Source: Ornithinibacter aureus
GTDB lineage: Bacteria > Actinomycetota > Actinomycetes > Actinomycetales > Dermatophilaceae
Assembly: GCF_009858245.1 (NCBI RefSeq)
Contig: NZ_VMSB01000001.1
Location: forward strand, 1,550,001 to 1,614,000
Direction of reading: 5' to 3'
Length of the DNA: 64,000 bases
A program made the translations under genes and the position numbers. Below the pieces are notes generated by a model. The model worked only from the letters and a program-made list of their open reading frames with translations, was not told the origin of the DNA and did no database searches. Positions 26,703-37,382 of this stretch are shown one piece after another (the stretch's first letter is position 1; each line of letters starts with the position of its first letter).

Positions 26703-28901
26703 CTAGGCGCCGGAGGACTCGGCTGCCGCCAACCGCTCGCGCAGGTCGCCGATGAGGTCGATCGCCGCCGTGCTGATGACCGTGCCGGGCGGGTAGATCG
26801 CGTCCGCCCCGGATGCCCGCAGCGCCTCGAAGTCCTGCGTGGGGATGACACCGCCGACGACGATCATCAGGTCCTCACGGCCCAGTGCGTCGAGCTCGTG
26901 GCGCAGCGCCGGAACGAGCGTGAGGTGTCCGGCCGCGAGCGAACTGACGCCGACGACGTGCACGTCGGCCTCGACGGCCTGGCGCGCGACCTCGGCCGGC
27001 GTCTGGAACAGCGGGCCCACGTCGACGTCGAACCCGAGGTCGGCGAAGGCGGTGGCGATGACCTTCTGGCCGCGGTCGTGGCCGTCCTGGCCCATCTTCG
27101 CGACGAGGATGCGCGGGCGGCGGCCCTGCTCGGCCTCGAACTCCTCGACCAGTGCCTGGGCACGCAGCACGCTCTCGTCCTGACCTGCCTCGGCGCTGTA
27201 CACGCCACCGATCGTCCGGATCTGCGCGGTGTACCGGCCGAACACCTCCTCCATCGCCGCCGACATCTCCCCCACCGTCGCCTTGGCGCGAGCAGCATCG
27301 ATGGCGAGGGCGAGCAGGTTCGTGGCGAGCGTGCCGTCCGAACCCGAGCGAGCGGCATCCGTCATCCTCGCGAGCGCAGCGCGGGTGGCGGCCTCGTCGC
27401 GCTCAGCCCGCAGGCGCTCGAGCTTGGCGACCTGGCTCGCCCGCACGGCGGCGTTGTCGACCTTGAGCACCTCGATCGGCTCGTCCTCGTCGACCGGGTA
27501 GCGGTTGACGCCGATGACCGGCTGCTGCCCCGAGTCGATGCGCGCCTGGGTGCGGGCCGCGGCCTCCTCGATGCGCATCTTCGGGATGCCGGCCTCGATC
27601 GCCTTCGCCATGCCACCGGCCGCCTCGACCTCCTCGAGGTGCTCCCATGCGCGGCGCGCGAGGTCGTGGGTGAGGCGCTCGACGTAGGCCGACCCCGCCC
27701 ACGGGTCGATGACCCGGGTCGTGCCCGACTCCTGCTGGAGCACCAGCTGGGTGTTGCGGGCGATGCGCGCCGAGAAGTCGGTCGGCAACGCGATGGCCTC
27801 GTCGAGGGCGTTGGTGTGCAGGCTCTGGGTGTGGCCCTGGGTCGAGGCCATCGCCTCGACGCACGTGCGCACGACGTTGTTGAACACGTCCTGCGCCGTC
27901 AGGGACCAGCCCGAGGTCTGGCTGTGCGTGCGCAGGCTGAGCGACTTCGGGTTGGTGGCGCCCTGGTCCTTGACCAGTCGCGCCCACAGCAGGCGGGCGG
28001 CCCGCATCTTGGCCACCTCCATGAAGAAGTTCATGCCGATGGCCCAGAAGAACGACAGCCTGGGGGCGAACACGTCGACGTCCAGGCCCACGGCCTTGCC
28101 CGCGCGCAGGTACTCCACCCCGTCCGCCAGCGTGTAGGCCAGCTCGAGGTCCTGCGTGGCCCCGGCCTCCTGCATGTGGTACCCGGAGATGGAGATCGAG
28201 TTGAACCGCGGCATCTTCTGGCTCGTGAACGCGAAGATGTCGCTGATGATCCGCATCGAGGGCTCGGGCGGGTAGATGTAGGTGTTGCGGACCATGAACT
28301 CCTTGAGGATGTCGTTCTGGATGGTCCCGGTCAGCTGCTCGGGCGCCACCCCCTGCTCCTCAGCGGCGACGACGAACAGCGCGAGGATCGGGATGACCGC
28401 CCCGTTCATCGTCATCGACACCGACATCTGGTCCAGCGGGATGCGGTCGAACAGGGTGCGCATGTCGTAGATCGAGTCGATCGCCACCCCGGCCATGCCG
28501 ACGTCTCCCGTCACCCGCGGGTGGTCGGAGTCGTAGCCGCGGTGGGTGGCCAGGTCGAAGGCGACGGACAAGCCCTTCTGGCCGGCCGCGAGGTTGCGCC
28601 GGTAGAACGCGTTCGACTCCTCGGCGGTGGAGAACCCGGCGTACTGGCGGATGGTCCACGGCTGCGTCGTGTACATCGTCGGGTAGGGGCCGCGCAGGTA
28701 GGGCGGTGCACCCGGCACGGTGTCGAGGAAGTCGAGCCCGGCGAGGTCGGCCTCGGTGTAGAGCGGCTTCACCGGAACCTGCTCCGGGGTGAGCCACACC
28801 TCCCCCGAGGGCTGGGCGTCGTCGGCTGCGGCGGCCGCGGTCCCCCCGGTCGGCTCAGCCGCACCGAGGTCGACGGTGGTGAAGTCGGGGACGGCGCTCA
28901 T
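26703..28901 (-). CDS. mutB: Methylmalonyl-CoA mutase large (catalytic) subunit
   Basis: A 732-residue B12-dependent enzyme isomerising methylmalonyl-CoA and succinyl-CoA. The TIM-barrel half has [20 protein letters not shown]. The C-terminal B12 domain carries the [11 protein letters not shown] cobalt-ligand motif (DxHxxG) and the later VVGGVIP. It forms a heterodimer with MutA upstream, with a four-base ATGA overlap. The pathway serves propionate, odd-chain and branched-chain catabolism, or supplies methylmalonyl-CoA. No epimerase or propionyl-CoA carboxylase is adjacent. Confidence 0.97.
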   Translation of the reverse strand: MSAVPDFTTVDLGAAEPTGGTAAAAADDAQPSGEVWLTPEQVPVKPLYTEADLAGLDFLDTVPGAPPYLRGPYPTMYTTQPWTIRQYAGFSTAEESNAFYRRNLAAGQKGLSVAFDLATHRGYDSDHPRVTGDVGMAGVAIDSIYDMRTLFDRIPLDQMSVSMTMNGAVIPILALFVVAAEEQGVAPEQLTGTIQNDILKEFMVRNTYIYPPEPSMRIISDIFAFTSQKMPRFNSISISGYHMQEAGATQDLELAYTLADGVEYLRAGKAVGLDVDVFAPRLSFFWAIGMNFFMEVAKMRAARLLWARLVKDQGATNPKSLSLRTHSQTSGWSLTAQDVFNNVVRTCVEAMASTQGHTQSLHTNALDEAIALPTDFSARIARNTQLVLQQESGTTRVIDPWAGSAYVERLTHDLARRAWEHLEEVEAAGGMAKAIEAGIPKMRIEEAAARTQARIDSGQQPVIGVNRYPVDEDEPIEVLKVDNAAVRASQVAKLERLRAERDEAATRAALARMTDAARSGSDGTLATNLLALAIDAARAKATVGEMSAAMEEVFGRYTAQIRTIGGVYSAEAGQDESVLRAQALVEEFEAEQGRRPRILVAKMGQDGHDRGQKVIATAFADLGFDVDVGPLFQTPAEVARQAVEADVHVVGVSSLAAGHLTLVPALRHELDALGREDLMIVVGGVIPTQDFEALRASGADAIYPPGTVISTAAIDLIGDLRERLAAAESSGA

Positions 28902-30730
28902 CGGGAACCTTCCGTGGTGGTGCCGGCATCACGTGGCGGGGTGAGGCGGTCGAGCACGTCGGAGAGGAATGCCACGACGTCGATGCCGTCGTGCACCTCG
29001 CCGTCGACGGCACCCGCGCTGGCGCCGAGCTCGCTGGCCCGGCCTGCGACGAGGACGGTGTCGACCCCGGCGGCACGCAGCGCCTCGATCGCCGACGCCC
29101 CGTGCTCGGCGTAACCGGCACGGCTGGACGCCAGGATGGCGACCTTCGCCCCCTCCTGCACGGCGGATATCCCTCCGGCGGCGAGCAGGTTGGTGACGAA
29201 CGCCTGTCGTGCACCGAAGTCCCGGCGGGTGCCGAGGGTGTGGACGACGACCGCAGGCCCGCCCAGCTCTCGGGCCCGGTCACGAAGTGCCTCGTATGCC
29301 GTCGCGTCGCGTCGCGGGGCGAACCCACCTGCCGCGGTGGGCAGATGCACCCGGGGGCGCTGGTCGGGGGTGACCTCCCCGACCAGCGGGAACATCGAGA
29401 CACCCGTGAGGGGACGCGACCGGGTGGCGAGGTCGCGGTCGCGCTGCACCACGGCATCCGCGACCCAGGAGGCGAAGAGGCCGTCGGCGAGCGCCTGAAC
29501 CGCGCCACCGGAGGCCTCGATCTGTCGGAAGCGGGCCCAGACGGCGCTGGCCACGTCGTCGGTGAGCGACTCGAGGTACCACGACCCACCCCCGGGGTCG
29601 GTGACCCGGGCGACGTTGGCCTCGTCGGCCAGCAGGATCTGGGTGTTGCGGGCGAGTCGGCGGCCGAGGCGCTCGGGCAGGCCGAGCACGGTGTCGAACG
29701 GCAGCACGGTGATGGCGTCGGCACCACCGATCGAGGCGCCGAACGTGGCGAGGGTGCTGCGCAGGACGTTGACCCACGGGTCCTCACGGGTGAACATCCG
29801 CAGGCTCGTAACCGCGTGGGTGCGCGCACCGCGGACGGCCTCGGGGACGCCACTCGCCTCGCCGACGCGGGCCCACACCCGGCGCAGGGCCCGCAGGGCC
29901 GCGGCGGTCAGGAACTGGTCGGCGCTGGCCCCGACGCGGAACTCGATCTGGTCGAAGGCCTGCGCGGGCGTGATGCCGGCGGCCTCCAGGTGACGCACGT
30001 ACGCGACACCCGTGGCGACGGCCGCGGCGAGGGCGTCGACGTCGGTGGCGCCCGCGTCGTGCAGCACCGTGGCGTCGACGGTGACGGCGCGCCAGCCCGG
30101 GCGGTCCGCAGCAGCCCGGACGAGGTCGGCCAAGGGGGCGAGATCGGGCGCGGTGCCGAGGCGGGCGGCGGAGCCGACCGGGTCGAGGCCGAGGATGCCC
30201 CCGACGCTGGACCGGTCTGCGACGTGGTCGAGCAGGGCCTGGGCGGCCTCGACCTGGTGGGTGACCGAGGACACGACGACCGGGGCGAGGTCGAGGCGCA
30301 CGTCCGCGAGCGCCTCGGGCAGGTCCGCGACGGCGACCCCGTCGTCCCCCACGTGCAGCCAGACCGAGGTCACGCCGTGCTCGAGGTCGTCGAGGACGGC
30401 AGCCCGGGTCACGGCGACGTCGGGGTCGTCGTGGCGCTGACGGACGTCCCAGGGCGCGGAGGCGTCGCGCACCGCGCGACCGCGCGTGAACGGCATCCGA
30501 CCGGGTGCGCCGAGTGCACGATCCTCACGCAGGTAGACGGCATCCACCTCGAGCCCACCCTCGAGGTGGCGACGCAGGGCCTGCTCGGCGGCGGCACCGT
30601 CGAGGTGCGCGTCGGGCGCGCGTCCCTTGTTCAGCACGGCCGCGACCATGCGCTGCCAGTCCTCGCGGGTCTGCTCGGGGAAGCCTGCGGCGAGATCGAT
30701 GGTGCTCGGCACGGCGGACGGATCCGACAT
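28898..30730 (-). CDS. mutA: Methylmalonyl-CoA mutase small subunit
   Basis: A 610-residue non-catalytic partner of MutB. It keeps the barrel ([20 protein letters not shown]) but the B12 motif is degenerate: where MutB has DGHDRG this subunit has a [12 protein letters not shown] stretch. This is normal for MutA. The ATG at 30730 is preceded by GGGAG at good spacing; the open frame upstream is not supported. First gene of the operon. Confidence 0.95.
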   Translation of the reverse strand: MSDPSAVPSTIDLAAGFPEQTREDWQRMVAAVLNKGRAPDAHLDGAAAEQALRRHLEGGLEVDAVYLREDRALGAPGRMPFTRGRAVRDASAPWDVRQRHDDPDVAVTRAAVLDDLEHGVTSVWLHVGDDGVAVADLPEALADVRLDLAPVVVSSVTHQVEAAQALLDHVADRSSVGGILGLDPVGSAARLGTAPDLAPLADLVRAAADRPGWRAVTVDATVLHDAGATDVDALAAAVATGVAYVRHLEAAGITPAQAFDQIEFRVGASADQFLTAAALRALRRVWARVGEASGVPEAVRGARTHAVTSLRMFTREDPWVNVLRSTLATFGASIGGADAITVLPFDTVLGLPERLGRRLARNTQILLADEANVARVTDPGGGSWYLESLTDDVASAVWARFRQIEASGGAVQALADGLFASWVADAVVQRDRDLATRSRPLTGVSMFPLVGEVTPDQRPRVHLPTAAGGFAPRRDATAYEALRDRARELGGPAVVVHTLGTRRDFGARQAFVTNLLAAGGISAVQEGAKVAILASSRAGYAEHGASAIEALRAAGVDTVLVAGRASELGASAGAVDGEVHDGIDVVAFLSDVLDRLTPPRDAGTTTEGSR

Positions 30731-30781
30731 CGTGCTCCCTTCCCGACGGTGGGCGGGGCCGCGAGACGGGCCCCGCACGCC

Positions 30782-30810
30782 ACCCTAACGGCGTCGCGGC
30801 GGGGGGTCAG
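30782..30810 (-). promoter_or_regulatory. Putative mutA promoter
   Basis: The minus strand reads CTGACC, 17 bases, TAGGGT (-35 at 30805-30810, -10 at 30782-30787), about 52 bases before the mutA ATG. Confidence 0.5.
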
Positions 30811-30821
30811 CGAGAGATCGG

Positions 30822-30840
30822 GCACACCGCGAGGGTGTGC
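30822..30840 (-). terminator. Hairpin after map
   Basis: GCACACC/GGGTGTGC-type stem with a four-base loop, 77 bases after the map stop; short but the only candidate terminator there. Confidence 0.45.
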
Positions 30841-30916
30841 GGTCGGCGGGTTCGAGTCGTCGGCGAACGGCCGGGTGGGTGGGCCGAGTGCCCGGTCGTG
30901 CGGGGTCGTGCGACGG

Positions 30917-31771
30917 TCAGGCGGGGTCGATCGCGGCGAACGGTGCGCCCATGGCAGCCAGTCGCTGCGCGCCACCGTCGATCGCGGTGAGCACGCACAA
31001 CCCGGCGGAGGTCGCGGCGATCGAGTGCTCCCAGTGGGCGGCGCGCGACCGGTCGTTGGTGGCGACGGTCCACTGGTCGTCGAGCACGTGGTTGTCCTGC
31101 TCACCGAGGGTGACCATCGGCTCGATGCAGATCGTCGTACCCTCGACGACCTTCGGGCCCTTGCCCGAGACCCGGTAGTTCGGGACGTTGGGGTCCATGT
31201 GCATCGACGTGCCGATGCCGTGGCCCACGTAGTCCTCGACGATGCCGTACTCCCAGCCGCGCTCCTCCCCCGAGGCGGTGAGACTGTCCTCGACGGCGGC
31301 GCCGACGGCGTACAGGCTCTGCCCGACGCGCAGGGCGGCGATGCCGGCCCACAGTGAGGTCTCGGTGTCGTCGATGAGGGCGAGGTCCTGGGCAGAGCCG
31401 GCCTCGCGACCGCCGACGATCACGCTGATGGCGGCGTCGCCGTTCCATAGGCCAACCTGGGCGCCGCAGTCGATGGAGAGCACGTCACCCTCCTTCAGCA
31501 CTCGCGAGCCAGGCATGCCGTGGACGATCTCGTCGTTGACGCTCGTGCACAGGGTGTGGCGGTAGCCGGGCACGAGCTGGAAGTTGGGGATGCCGCCGTG
31601 GTCGCGGATGTGCGTCTCGGCCAACGTGTCGAGGTCGAGCGTCGTCATGCCCGGGCGGACCGCGGCGGCCACCACCTCGAGCGTGCGGCCGACGAGGAGA
31701 CCGGCGGTGCGCATGCCGGCGAGCTGCTCGGGGTTCTTGCCCTCGCAGCGGTCACGGTTGAAAAGACCCAT
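30917..31771 (-). CDS. map: Methionine aminopeptidase, type I
   Basis: A 284-residue metalloprotease that removes the initiator Met. Metal ligands are visible in VLSIDCGAQ and NGDAAISV (two Asp), YVGHGIGTSMH (His), and CIEPMVTLG (Glu). The N-terminal ~25 residues include RCEGKNPEQLAGMR. A TAGGGT box lies seven bases before the ATG with no ribosome site, so the mRNA may be leaderless. In most actinobacteria map follows adk directly; here a frameshifted gene and repeats intervene. Confidence 0.96.
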   Translation of the reverse strand: MGLFNRDRCEGKNPEQLAGMRTAGLLVGRTLEVVAAAVRPGMTTLDLDTLAETHIRDHGGIPNFQLVPGYRHTLCTSVNDEIVHGMPGSRVLKEGDVLSIDCGAQVGLWNGDAAISVIVGGREAGSAQDLALIDDTETSLWAGIAALRVGQSLYAVGAAVEDSLTASGEERGWEYGIVEDYVGHGIGTSMHMDPNVPNYRVSGKGPKVVEGTTICIEPMVTLGEQDNHVLDDQWTVATNDRSRAAHWEHSIAATSAGLCVLTAIDGGAQRLAAMGAPFAAIDPA

Positions 31772-31822
31772 GCGCGAAACCCTACCTGCGGCCTCGGCAC
31801 GCCCCCGACCATCTCCCCCGAC

Positions 31823-31890
31823 CAGTCGAGAGTAGGCGAATCGCCGTCACCGGCTCTGCCTGCACGGCGATTCGCCTACTCTCGACTGGC
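31823..31890. repeat. 26-base-arm palindromic repeat, copy 1
   Basis: Arms 31823-31848 and 31865-31890 are exact reverse complements with a 16-base loop. The core word GTCGAGAGTAGGCGAATCGC and its complement recur in copy 2 at 32966-33027. It lies between the stop of the frameshifted DUF559-type gene and the map start, so it can also terminate transcription. Confidence 0.85.
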
Positions 31891-31934
31891 GGAACTGAGC
31901 GGTCGGGGCCGGGCTGGAACGGTGGAGGGACCCG

Positions 31935-32896
31935 TCAGTCGAGAATGAGGGATGCCGGGTCGAGCTCGAGCGCGTTCGCGAAGCTCAGGAGCGTGGTCCG
32001 GCGACGAGCGCCGTGGCGGGTGTCCTCGCTCCACAGGTCCTTGACTCGCCACATGTTGTCCTCCAGCAGCTGGCGGCGGAACGAGTCGATGCTCGCCTGT
32101 GCGGGGTCGGCATGGTCCCGGCCCTGGTACTCACCGACCACTCGCTGCGCGCGCCACACGAGATCACCTTCCGCGAGCCAACCACCCTGGAGGTCCGTCA
32201 AGGGCGCGTTGACCTCTGGCTCGGGGAAGCCCGCGAAGACGAACATGAGCCTGGCCCGGCTCTCCATCGGAGACCGAACGCGGTGCCGGACCAGGGCCAG
32301 GGCCTGACGCAGGACCACGGCACCGCGCGGACGCACCCGGCCCTTCAGCGTCCGCTCCAGAATGGTCCGACCGACCGGCTTGGAGAACCTCGCGTCCAGC
32401 TGCGCGACCACCGCGTCCCCCGCGACGACGAGATCGGTCAAGGAGAGTGACCCCCTGGGCAGCTCGCCGAGATCACACCAGGTGTCCGCGAGATCAACGA
32501 CGGTCAGGCCCGTGCCGTGTGGCGTCGCGACCGCACGGAGTTCAAGCCCCCGGTGGCCCCGGACCCCATCCCGGGTCGACATGCCGTCGTCCGTCCGTGC
32601 GATCACGTCGACCGTCGCGTCGAGCGCACCTGCACACTGTTCGATGGTGAAGGGCAGCGGGATTCCCACAGGACCGCAGCCGTGAGGTGCGAGAACGCAC
32701 GACCATCGGGCATCGCCACCTGGAAGGCGGCAAGCCGCTGCACCAACGAGTCAGCACTGACCAGCGCGTGCGCTCCGTGCGTCGGGTGCACGAGATCCAA
32801 GCGCCGGAGCCGCGAGGGCGCGACGCCGAACACTCGGGACTGAGCCGTCGAGAACGGCCCGGGCCCGAGTCCGTCCGGCAGTGGGGAGGCTCGCAT
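31935..32896 (-). pseudogene. DUF559/AbiEi-type nuclease-like gene, frameshifted
   Basis: Two overlapping minus-strand frames make one protein. The first (from about 32896) gives FSTAQSRVFGVAPSRLRRLD to FSHLTAAVLW. The second continues GIPLPFT and runs to 31935, including the nuclease-like block EGDLVWRAQRVVGEYQG and a DSFRRQLLEDNMWRVKDL end. The join is at a GGG run (about 32666-32670): one extra G would restore TGG-GGA-ATC, that is LW-GIP. Members of this actinobacterial family have an HTH-like AbiEi N-terminus and a DUF559 (Vsr-like) C-terminus. A single-base deletion, sequencing error or phase variation could explain it. It is flanked by two copies of one palindromic repeat. Confidence 0.7.
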
Positions 32897-32965
32897 GGTG
32901 CTGACAGCCTCACGGATGCCGCCACACGGCATCCGAAGTTTTCCACAGCCCTCGCCTCCGCCCGG

Positions 32966-33027
32966 GTCGAGAGTAGGCGAATCGCCGTGCGGCCCGGAGG
33001 CCGCACGGCGATTCGCTTACTCTCGAC
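32966..33027. repeat. 29-base-arm palindromic repeat, copy 2
   Basis: Arms 32966-32994 and 32999-33027 pair with one mismatch (33017) around a four-base loop. The outer 23 bases match copy 1 at 31823-31890. It lies between the adk stop (33048) and the frameshifted gene, and could terminate the adk operon. Confidence 0.85.
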
Positions 33028-33047
33028 TGAGAGGGGCTGGTGCCCGA

Positions 33048-33608
33048 TCAGGCCAGGGCGGCCAGCACCCGCTGCGTGACCTCGTCGACCTCGCCCATGC
33101 CGTCGACCTCGACGAGGACGCCGCGCTCACGGAAGGTGTCCGACAGCGGCTTGGTCTCGCGGTGGTAGATGGCCATCCGCTCGCGGATGACGTCCTCGGT
33201 GTCGTCGGCCCGGCCCTCGACCGCGGCGCGCTTGAGAAGCCGCTGCACCACGGCATCCTCGTCGACGGTCAGCTCGAGCACGTGCTCGAGCGTCTGGCCC
33301 GTGGACGCCAGCAGCTCATCGAGCGCGGCCACCTGCGGCAGCGTGCGCGGGTAACCGTCGAGCAGGAAGCCTGCCTGGCAGTCGTCCTGCGCCAGGCGGT
33401 CGGCGACGATCGCGTTGGTCACCTCGTCACTGACGAAGCCCCCCGACGCCAGGATCGACTTGACCTGGAGCCCGAGCTCGGTCTCGTTCTTGATGTTGGC
33501 CCGGAAGATGTCACCGGTGGAGATCGCCGGAATGCCGAAGTGCTCGGCGATCCGGGCCGCCTGGGTGCCCTTGCCGGCACCGGGAGGGCCGAGGATGAGA
33601 AGACGCAT
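33048..33608 (-). CDS. adk: Adenylate kinase (short-LID form)
   Basis: A 186-residue adenylate kinase (ATP + AMP to 2 ADP). P-loop [14 protein letters not shown] site [10 protein letters not shown] and [10 protein letters not shown], and the reduced LID region GRADDT. The lack of the long zinc-type LID matches actinobacterial enzymes. Its start overlaps the secY stop by one base, so the pair is coupled. Confidence 0.97.
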   Translation of the reverse strand: MRLLILGPPGAGKGTQAARIAEHFGIPAISTGDIFRANIKNETELGLQVKSILASGGFVSDEVTNAIVADRLAQDDCQAGFLLDGYPRTLPQVAALDELLASTGQTLEHVLELTVDEDAVVQRLLKRAAVEGRADDTEDVIRERMAIYHRETKPLSDTFRERGVLVEVDGMGEVDEVTQRVLAALA

Positions 33609-34921
33609 CAGCGGAGGAACCCTTCATAGTGGCGCTGCTGGAGCTGGGCCTCGATCTGCTTCACCGTCTCCAGACCGACACCCACGATGATGAGGATGGA
33701 GGTACCACCGAAGGGGAAGTTCTGGTTGGCATCGACGAGGACGAGCGCGATCAGCGGGATGAGCGAGATGAGCGCGAGGTAGATCGCGCCCGGCACCGTG
33801 ATCCGGGTAAGGACGTAGCTGAGGTACTCGGCCGTGGGTCGCCCGGCGCGAATACCTGGAATGAAGCCGCCGTACTTCTTCATGTTGTCGGCGACTTCGG
33901 TCGGGTTGAACGTGATCGACACGTAGAAGAACGTGAAGAAGAGGATGAGGCCGATGTAGAGCGCCATGTACATGGGCTTGTCACCGGTCACGAGGTTGGC
34001 GTTGATCCAGTCGACCCAGCCGGCGTTGTTGCCGTCGGCGCGCTGGTTGAACTGCGCCAGCAGCATGGGCAGGGACATCAGCGAGCTGGCGAAGATGACG
34101 GGGATGACACCGGCCATGTTCACCTTGAGCGGGATGTAGGTCGAGGTGCCCCCGTAGACGCGACGCCCCACCATCCGCTTGGCGTACTGCACGGGGATGC
34201 GTCGCTGGCTCTGCTCGACGAACACGACGAGCGAGATGACCACGAAGCCCATGAGGATGATCCCGATGAAGACGTCCCAGCCGGAGCGCTGCTGGATGGC
34301 CCACAGCGAGGCCGGGAAGCCGGCGGCGATGGAGGTGAAGATCAGCAGGGACATGCCGTTGCCGATGCCCTTGTCGGTGATCAGCTCACCCATCCACATG
34401 ACGACACCGGTACCGGCCGTCATGGTCAGCACCATGATGAGGATGGTCACGACCGAGTCGTTGCTGAGGATGTTCGTGCACGCCGGGTTGTTGAACAGCG
34501 AGGCCGGGTTCTGCGCGAAGGTGATGAGCGTCGAGGACTGCAGCACGGCCAACGCGATGGTCAGATAGCGCGTGTACTGCGTCATCTTCGTCTGGCCCGC
34601 TTGGCCCTCCTTCTTCAGGGCCTCGAACCGCGGGATCACCACCGTCAAGAGCTGCACGATGATGCTGGCCGTGATGTACGGCATGATCCCGAGCGCGAAG
34701 ATCGACAACTGCAACAGCGCGCCGCCGCTGAACAGGTTGACCAGGCCGAGCAGCCCGTTGCTGTTGTCCGCGCCGCTGATGCACTGCTGCACGAGCGGGT
34801 AGCTGACACCCGGGGTCGGCACGTGCGCGCCGAGGCGGTACAGCGTGATGATCGACAGGGTGAACAGAATCTTCCTGCGCAGGTCCGGCGTCTTGAACGC
34901 GCGGCCGAAAGCGGTGAGCAC
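33608..34921 (-). CDS. secY: Preprotein translocase subunit SecY
   Basis: A 437-residue channel subunit of the Sec translocon with ten membrane segments. The N-terminus ([20 protein letters not shown]), the cytosolic loop after helix 2 ([16 protein letters not shown]) and [20 protein letters not shown] are canonical. GTG start at 34921. It is the last spc gene before adk and is separated from rplO by a 171-base gap with a hairpin. Confidence 0.98.
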   Translation of the reverse strand: MLTAFGRAFKTPDLRRKILFTLSIITLYRLGAHVPTPGVSYPLVQQCISGADNSNGLLGLVNLFSGGALLQLSIFALGIMPYITASIIVQLLTVVIPRFEALKKEGQAGQTKMTQYTRYLTIALAVLQSSTLITFAQNPASLFNNPACTNILSNDSVVTILIMVLTMTAGTGVVMWMGELITDKGIGNGMSLLIFTSIAAGFPASLWAIQQRSGWDVFIGIILMGFVVISLVVFVEQSQRRIPVQYAKRMVGRRVYGGTSTYIPLKVNMAGVIPVIFASSLMSLPMLLAQFNQRADGNNAGWVDWINANLVTGDKPMYMALYIGLILFFTFFYVSITFNPTEVADNMKKYGGFIPGIRAGRPTAEYLSYVLTRITVPGAIYLALISLIPLIALVLVDANQNFPFGGTSILIIVGVGLETVKQIEAQLQQRHYEGFLR

Positions 34922-35021
34922 AGGTCCTCCAGAAGTGCAGCCTGGTGTGGTGGCCGCGTCGTCAACAATCCGTCACAAGATACCCGCCGCACAGGGCACG
35001 GCGCGTATCGGGGCTTGAACG

Positions 35022-35079
35022 CCGGATGCCGTAGAGCAGGTTCCCGAGGTGTCCCGGGACCCAGCCCTACGGCATCCGG
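35022..35079 (-). terminator. Hairpin after rplO built from paired GGATGCC words
   Basis: Arms CCGGATGCCGTAG (35022-35034) and CTACGGCATCCGG (35067-35079) are exact complements, with further pairing in the 32-base loop. It lies between rplO and secY, so it may attenuate within the operon. Confidence 0.7.
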
Positions 35080-35092
35080 TCAATGCAGAGGG

Positions 35093-35578
35093 TCAGGCGG
35101 TCGTCGCCGAGCCGCCCGCCGCCTCGATCTTCTGCTTGGCGCTCGCGGAGAACGCGTCGGCCGTGACGTTCACGGCCACGGTGATCTCACCGCTGCCGAG
35201 CACCTTCACGAGCTGTCCGTTGCGCACGGCACCCTTGGACACGAGGTCCTCGATGCTCACGTCGCCACCCTCGGGGAACAGCGAGCTGAGCTTGTCGAGG
35301 TTCACGACCTGGTACTCGGTGCGGAACGGGTTCTTGAAGCCGCGAAGTTTCGGGAACCGCATGTGCAGCGGCGTGGTGCCACCCTGGAAGCCCTCCGGCA
35401 CCTGGTACCGGGCCTTGGTGCCCTTGGTACCGCGACCGGCGGTCTTGCCACGACGACCACCCTCACCGCGACCGACGCGGATCTTGGCGGACTTGGTGCC
35501 CGGCGCGGGGCGAAGGTGGTGCACCTTCAGCGCTGCGGCACCCTCGGCGGCCTGTGCGGCCTTCTTGGTGTCTGCCAT
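35093..35578 (-). CDS. rplO: 50S ribosomal protein L15
   Basis: A 161-residue L15 ([35 protein letters not shown]). About 20 residues precede the usual start of homology. The ATG at 35578 is preferred; an in-frame ATG lies two codons upstream. It follows rpmD with a two-base gap. Confidence 0.97.
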   Translation of the reverse strand: MADTKKAAQAAEGAAALKVHHLRPAPGTKSAKIRVGRGEGGRRGKTAGRGTKGTKARYQVPEGFQGGTTPLHMRFPKLRGFKNPFRTEYQVVNLDKLSSLFPEGGDVSIEDLVSKGAVRNGQLVKVLGSGEITVAVNVTADAFSASAKQKIEAAGGSATTA

Positions 35579-35580
35579 GT

Positions 35581-35763
35581 TCACTCAACCTCCTCGACAG
35601 CGACCAGGTGGGTCACCGTCTTGACCATCCCGCGGATCTCGGGACGGTCCTCCTTGACGACGACGTCGCCGATGCGCTTCAGACCGAGGCTGCGCAGCGT
35701 GTCACGCTGGTTCTGCTTGCCACCGATCTCGGAACGGGTCTGGGTCACCTTGAGACGGGCCAT
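35581..35763 (-). CDS. rpmD: 50S ribosomal protein L30
   Basis: A 60-residue L30 ([48 protein letters not shown]). Its ATG overlaps the rpsE TGA by one base. Confidence 0.96.
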   Translation of the reverse strand: MARLKVTQTRSEIGGKQNQRDTLRSLGLKRIGDVVVKEDRPEIRGMVKTVTHLVAVEEVE

Positions 35764-36413
35764 CACGCACCAGCCTTCGCCTCGGCGATGCCGGCGGCCT
35801 GAGCACGCAGCATCGCCGCGGGGGCGACTCGGTCCACCGGGAGGCCACGGCGCGCCGCGACCTGCTCCGGACGCTCGAGACCCTTCAGGGCCGCGACCGC
35901 CGCGTGGACGATGTTGATCGCGTTGTCCGACCCGAGGCTCTTGGACAGCACGTCGTGGATGCCGGCGCACTCCAGGACCGCACGCACCGGACCACCGGCG
36001 ATGACACCGGTACCGGGGCTGGCGGGACGGAGCATGACGACACCGGCAGCGGCCTCACCCTGGACGGGGTGCGGGATGGTGCCCTGGATGCGCGGGACCT
36101 TGAAGAACTCCTTCTTGGCCTCCTCGACACCCTTGGCGATCGCGGCGGGAACTTCCTTGGCCTTGCCGTAGCCGACACCGACGGTGCCGTCACCGTCACC
36201 GACGACGACGAGCGCGGTGAAGCTGAAGCGACGACCACCCTTGACGACCTTGGCGACGCGGTTGATCGTCACGACGCGCTCGATGTACTGGCTCTTCTCG
36301 GGCTCGCGGGCGTCACGACCGCCGCGACCGCCCTCACGGCCACCGCGACCTTCGCGGCCGCCGCGCTCGGCGGTTGCGGGTCCGCCGGTGCCTCGACGCT
36401 GGGGTCCTGGCAT
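35763..36413 (-). CDS. rpsE: 30S ribosomal protein S5
   Basis: A 216-residue S5, longer than the about 165 residues of E. coli. Residues 15-40 are Arg/Gly-rich ([20 protein letters not shown]), a typical actinobacterial extension. The core begins [20 protein letters not shown] and includes the dsRNA-binding fold and the C-terminal S5 domain. It takes part in decoding accuracy. Confidence 0.97.
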   Translation of the reverse strand: MPGPQRRGTGGPATAERGGREGRGGREGGRGGRDAREPEKSQYIERVVTINRVAKVVKGGRRFSFTALVVVGDGDGTVGVGYGKAKEVPAAIAKGVEEAKKEFFKVPRIQGTIPHPVQGEAAAGVVMLRPASPGTGVIAGGPVRAVLECAGIHDVLSKSLGSDNAINIVHAAVAALKGLERPEQVAARRGLPVDRVAPAAMLRAQAAGIAEAKAGA

Positions 36414-36456
36414 CAGATGTTCCTCATCTCAACAACGGGGGTGTTCTGGGTGGCGA

Positions 36457-36831
36457 TCACAGGGACAGACCGCCTTCGCGAGCGCCATCAGCGATGGCGG
36501 CGACGCGACCGTGGTACTTGTTGCCGCCACGGTCGAAGACGACGGCCTCGACGCCGGCAGCCTTGGCGCGCTCGGCGACGAGCTCACCGACCTTCTTGGC
36601 CTTGGCGGTCTTGTCACCGTCGAAGGAGCGCAGGTCCGCCTCCATGGTGGAGGCCGAGGCCAGCGTCTTGCCCACGGTGTCGTCGACGACCTGGACGAAG
36701 ACGTGGCGCGACGAGCGGGACACGACGAGGCGGGGACGCCCGGTGGTACCGGTGACGACCTTGCGGACGCGGAAGTGGCGACGGGCGCGGGAGGCGCTCT
36801 TGCCCTTGGCGCGCTTGACGATCAGTGCCAT
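36457..36831 (-). CDS. rplR: 50S ribosomal protein L18
   Basis: A 124-residue 5S rRNA-binding protein ([40 protein letters not shown]). It sits between rplF and rpsE, with a three-base gap to rplF. Confidence 0.97.
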   Translation of the reverse strand: MALIVKRAKGKSASRARRHFRVRKVVTGTTGRPRLVVSRSSRHVFVQVVDDTVGKTLASASTMEADLRSFDGDKTAKAKKVGELVAERAKAAGVEAVVFDRGGNKYHGRVAAIADGAREGGLSL

Positions 36832-36834
36832 GGC

Positions 36835-37371
36835 TTACTTACCAGCCTTTCCGACCTTGCGGCGGATCTGCTCGCCCGCGTAGCGGACGCCCTTGCCCTT
36901 GTACGGGTCGGGCTTGCGGAGCTTGCGGATGTTCGCGGCGACCTCGCCGACGAGCTGCTTGTCGATGCCCTGGACCGAGAACCGGGTCTGGTTCTCGACC
37001 ACGAAGGTGATGCCGGCGGGCGGCTCGACGGTGATCGAGTGCGAGTAGCCGAGGGCGAACTCGAGGTTGGAGCCCTTGGCCAGCACGCGGTAGCCGGTGC
37101 CGTGGATCTCCAGCTTCTTCTCGTAGCCGTCGGTGACGCCGAGCACCATGTTGTTGATGAGCGAGCGGGTCAGGCCGTGCAGCGAGCGCGACGTGCGCGC
37201 GTCGTCGGGGCGCTTGACCTCGAGAACGCCGTCGTTGGTCTCGACGGTGATCGGCTCGGCCACCACGTGGCTGAGCTCGCCCTTGGGGCCCTTGACCTTG
37301 ACGGTCTGGCCATCGATGGCGATGTCGACACCCGAGGGGACGGTGACGGGGAGACGTCCGATGCGTGACAT
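36835..37371 (-). CDS. rplF: 50S ribosomal protein L6
   Basis: A 178-residue L6 with the duplicated L6 fold ([21 protein letters not shown]-terminal [20 protein letters not shown]). It lies near the factor-binding site of the 50S subunit, 11 bases after rpsH. Confidence 0.98.
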   Translation of the reverse strand: MSRIGRLPVTVPSGVDIAIDGQTVKVKGPKGELSHVVAEPITVETNDGVLEVKRPDDARTSRSLHGLTRSLINNMVLGVTDGYEKKLEIHGTGYRVLAKGSNLEFALGYSHSITVEPPAGITFVVENQTRFSVQGIDKQLVGEVAANIRKLRKPDPYKGKGVRYAGEQIRRKVGKAGK

Positions 37372-37382
37372 GTCAGTACCCC

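Noticed and set aside
28898-29300. MutA lacking the cobalt-binding His motif as a sign of a broken gene
   Set aside because: Small mutase subunits normally lack a functional B12 motif; the gene is otherwise full length and coupled to mutB.
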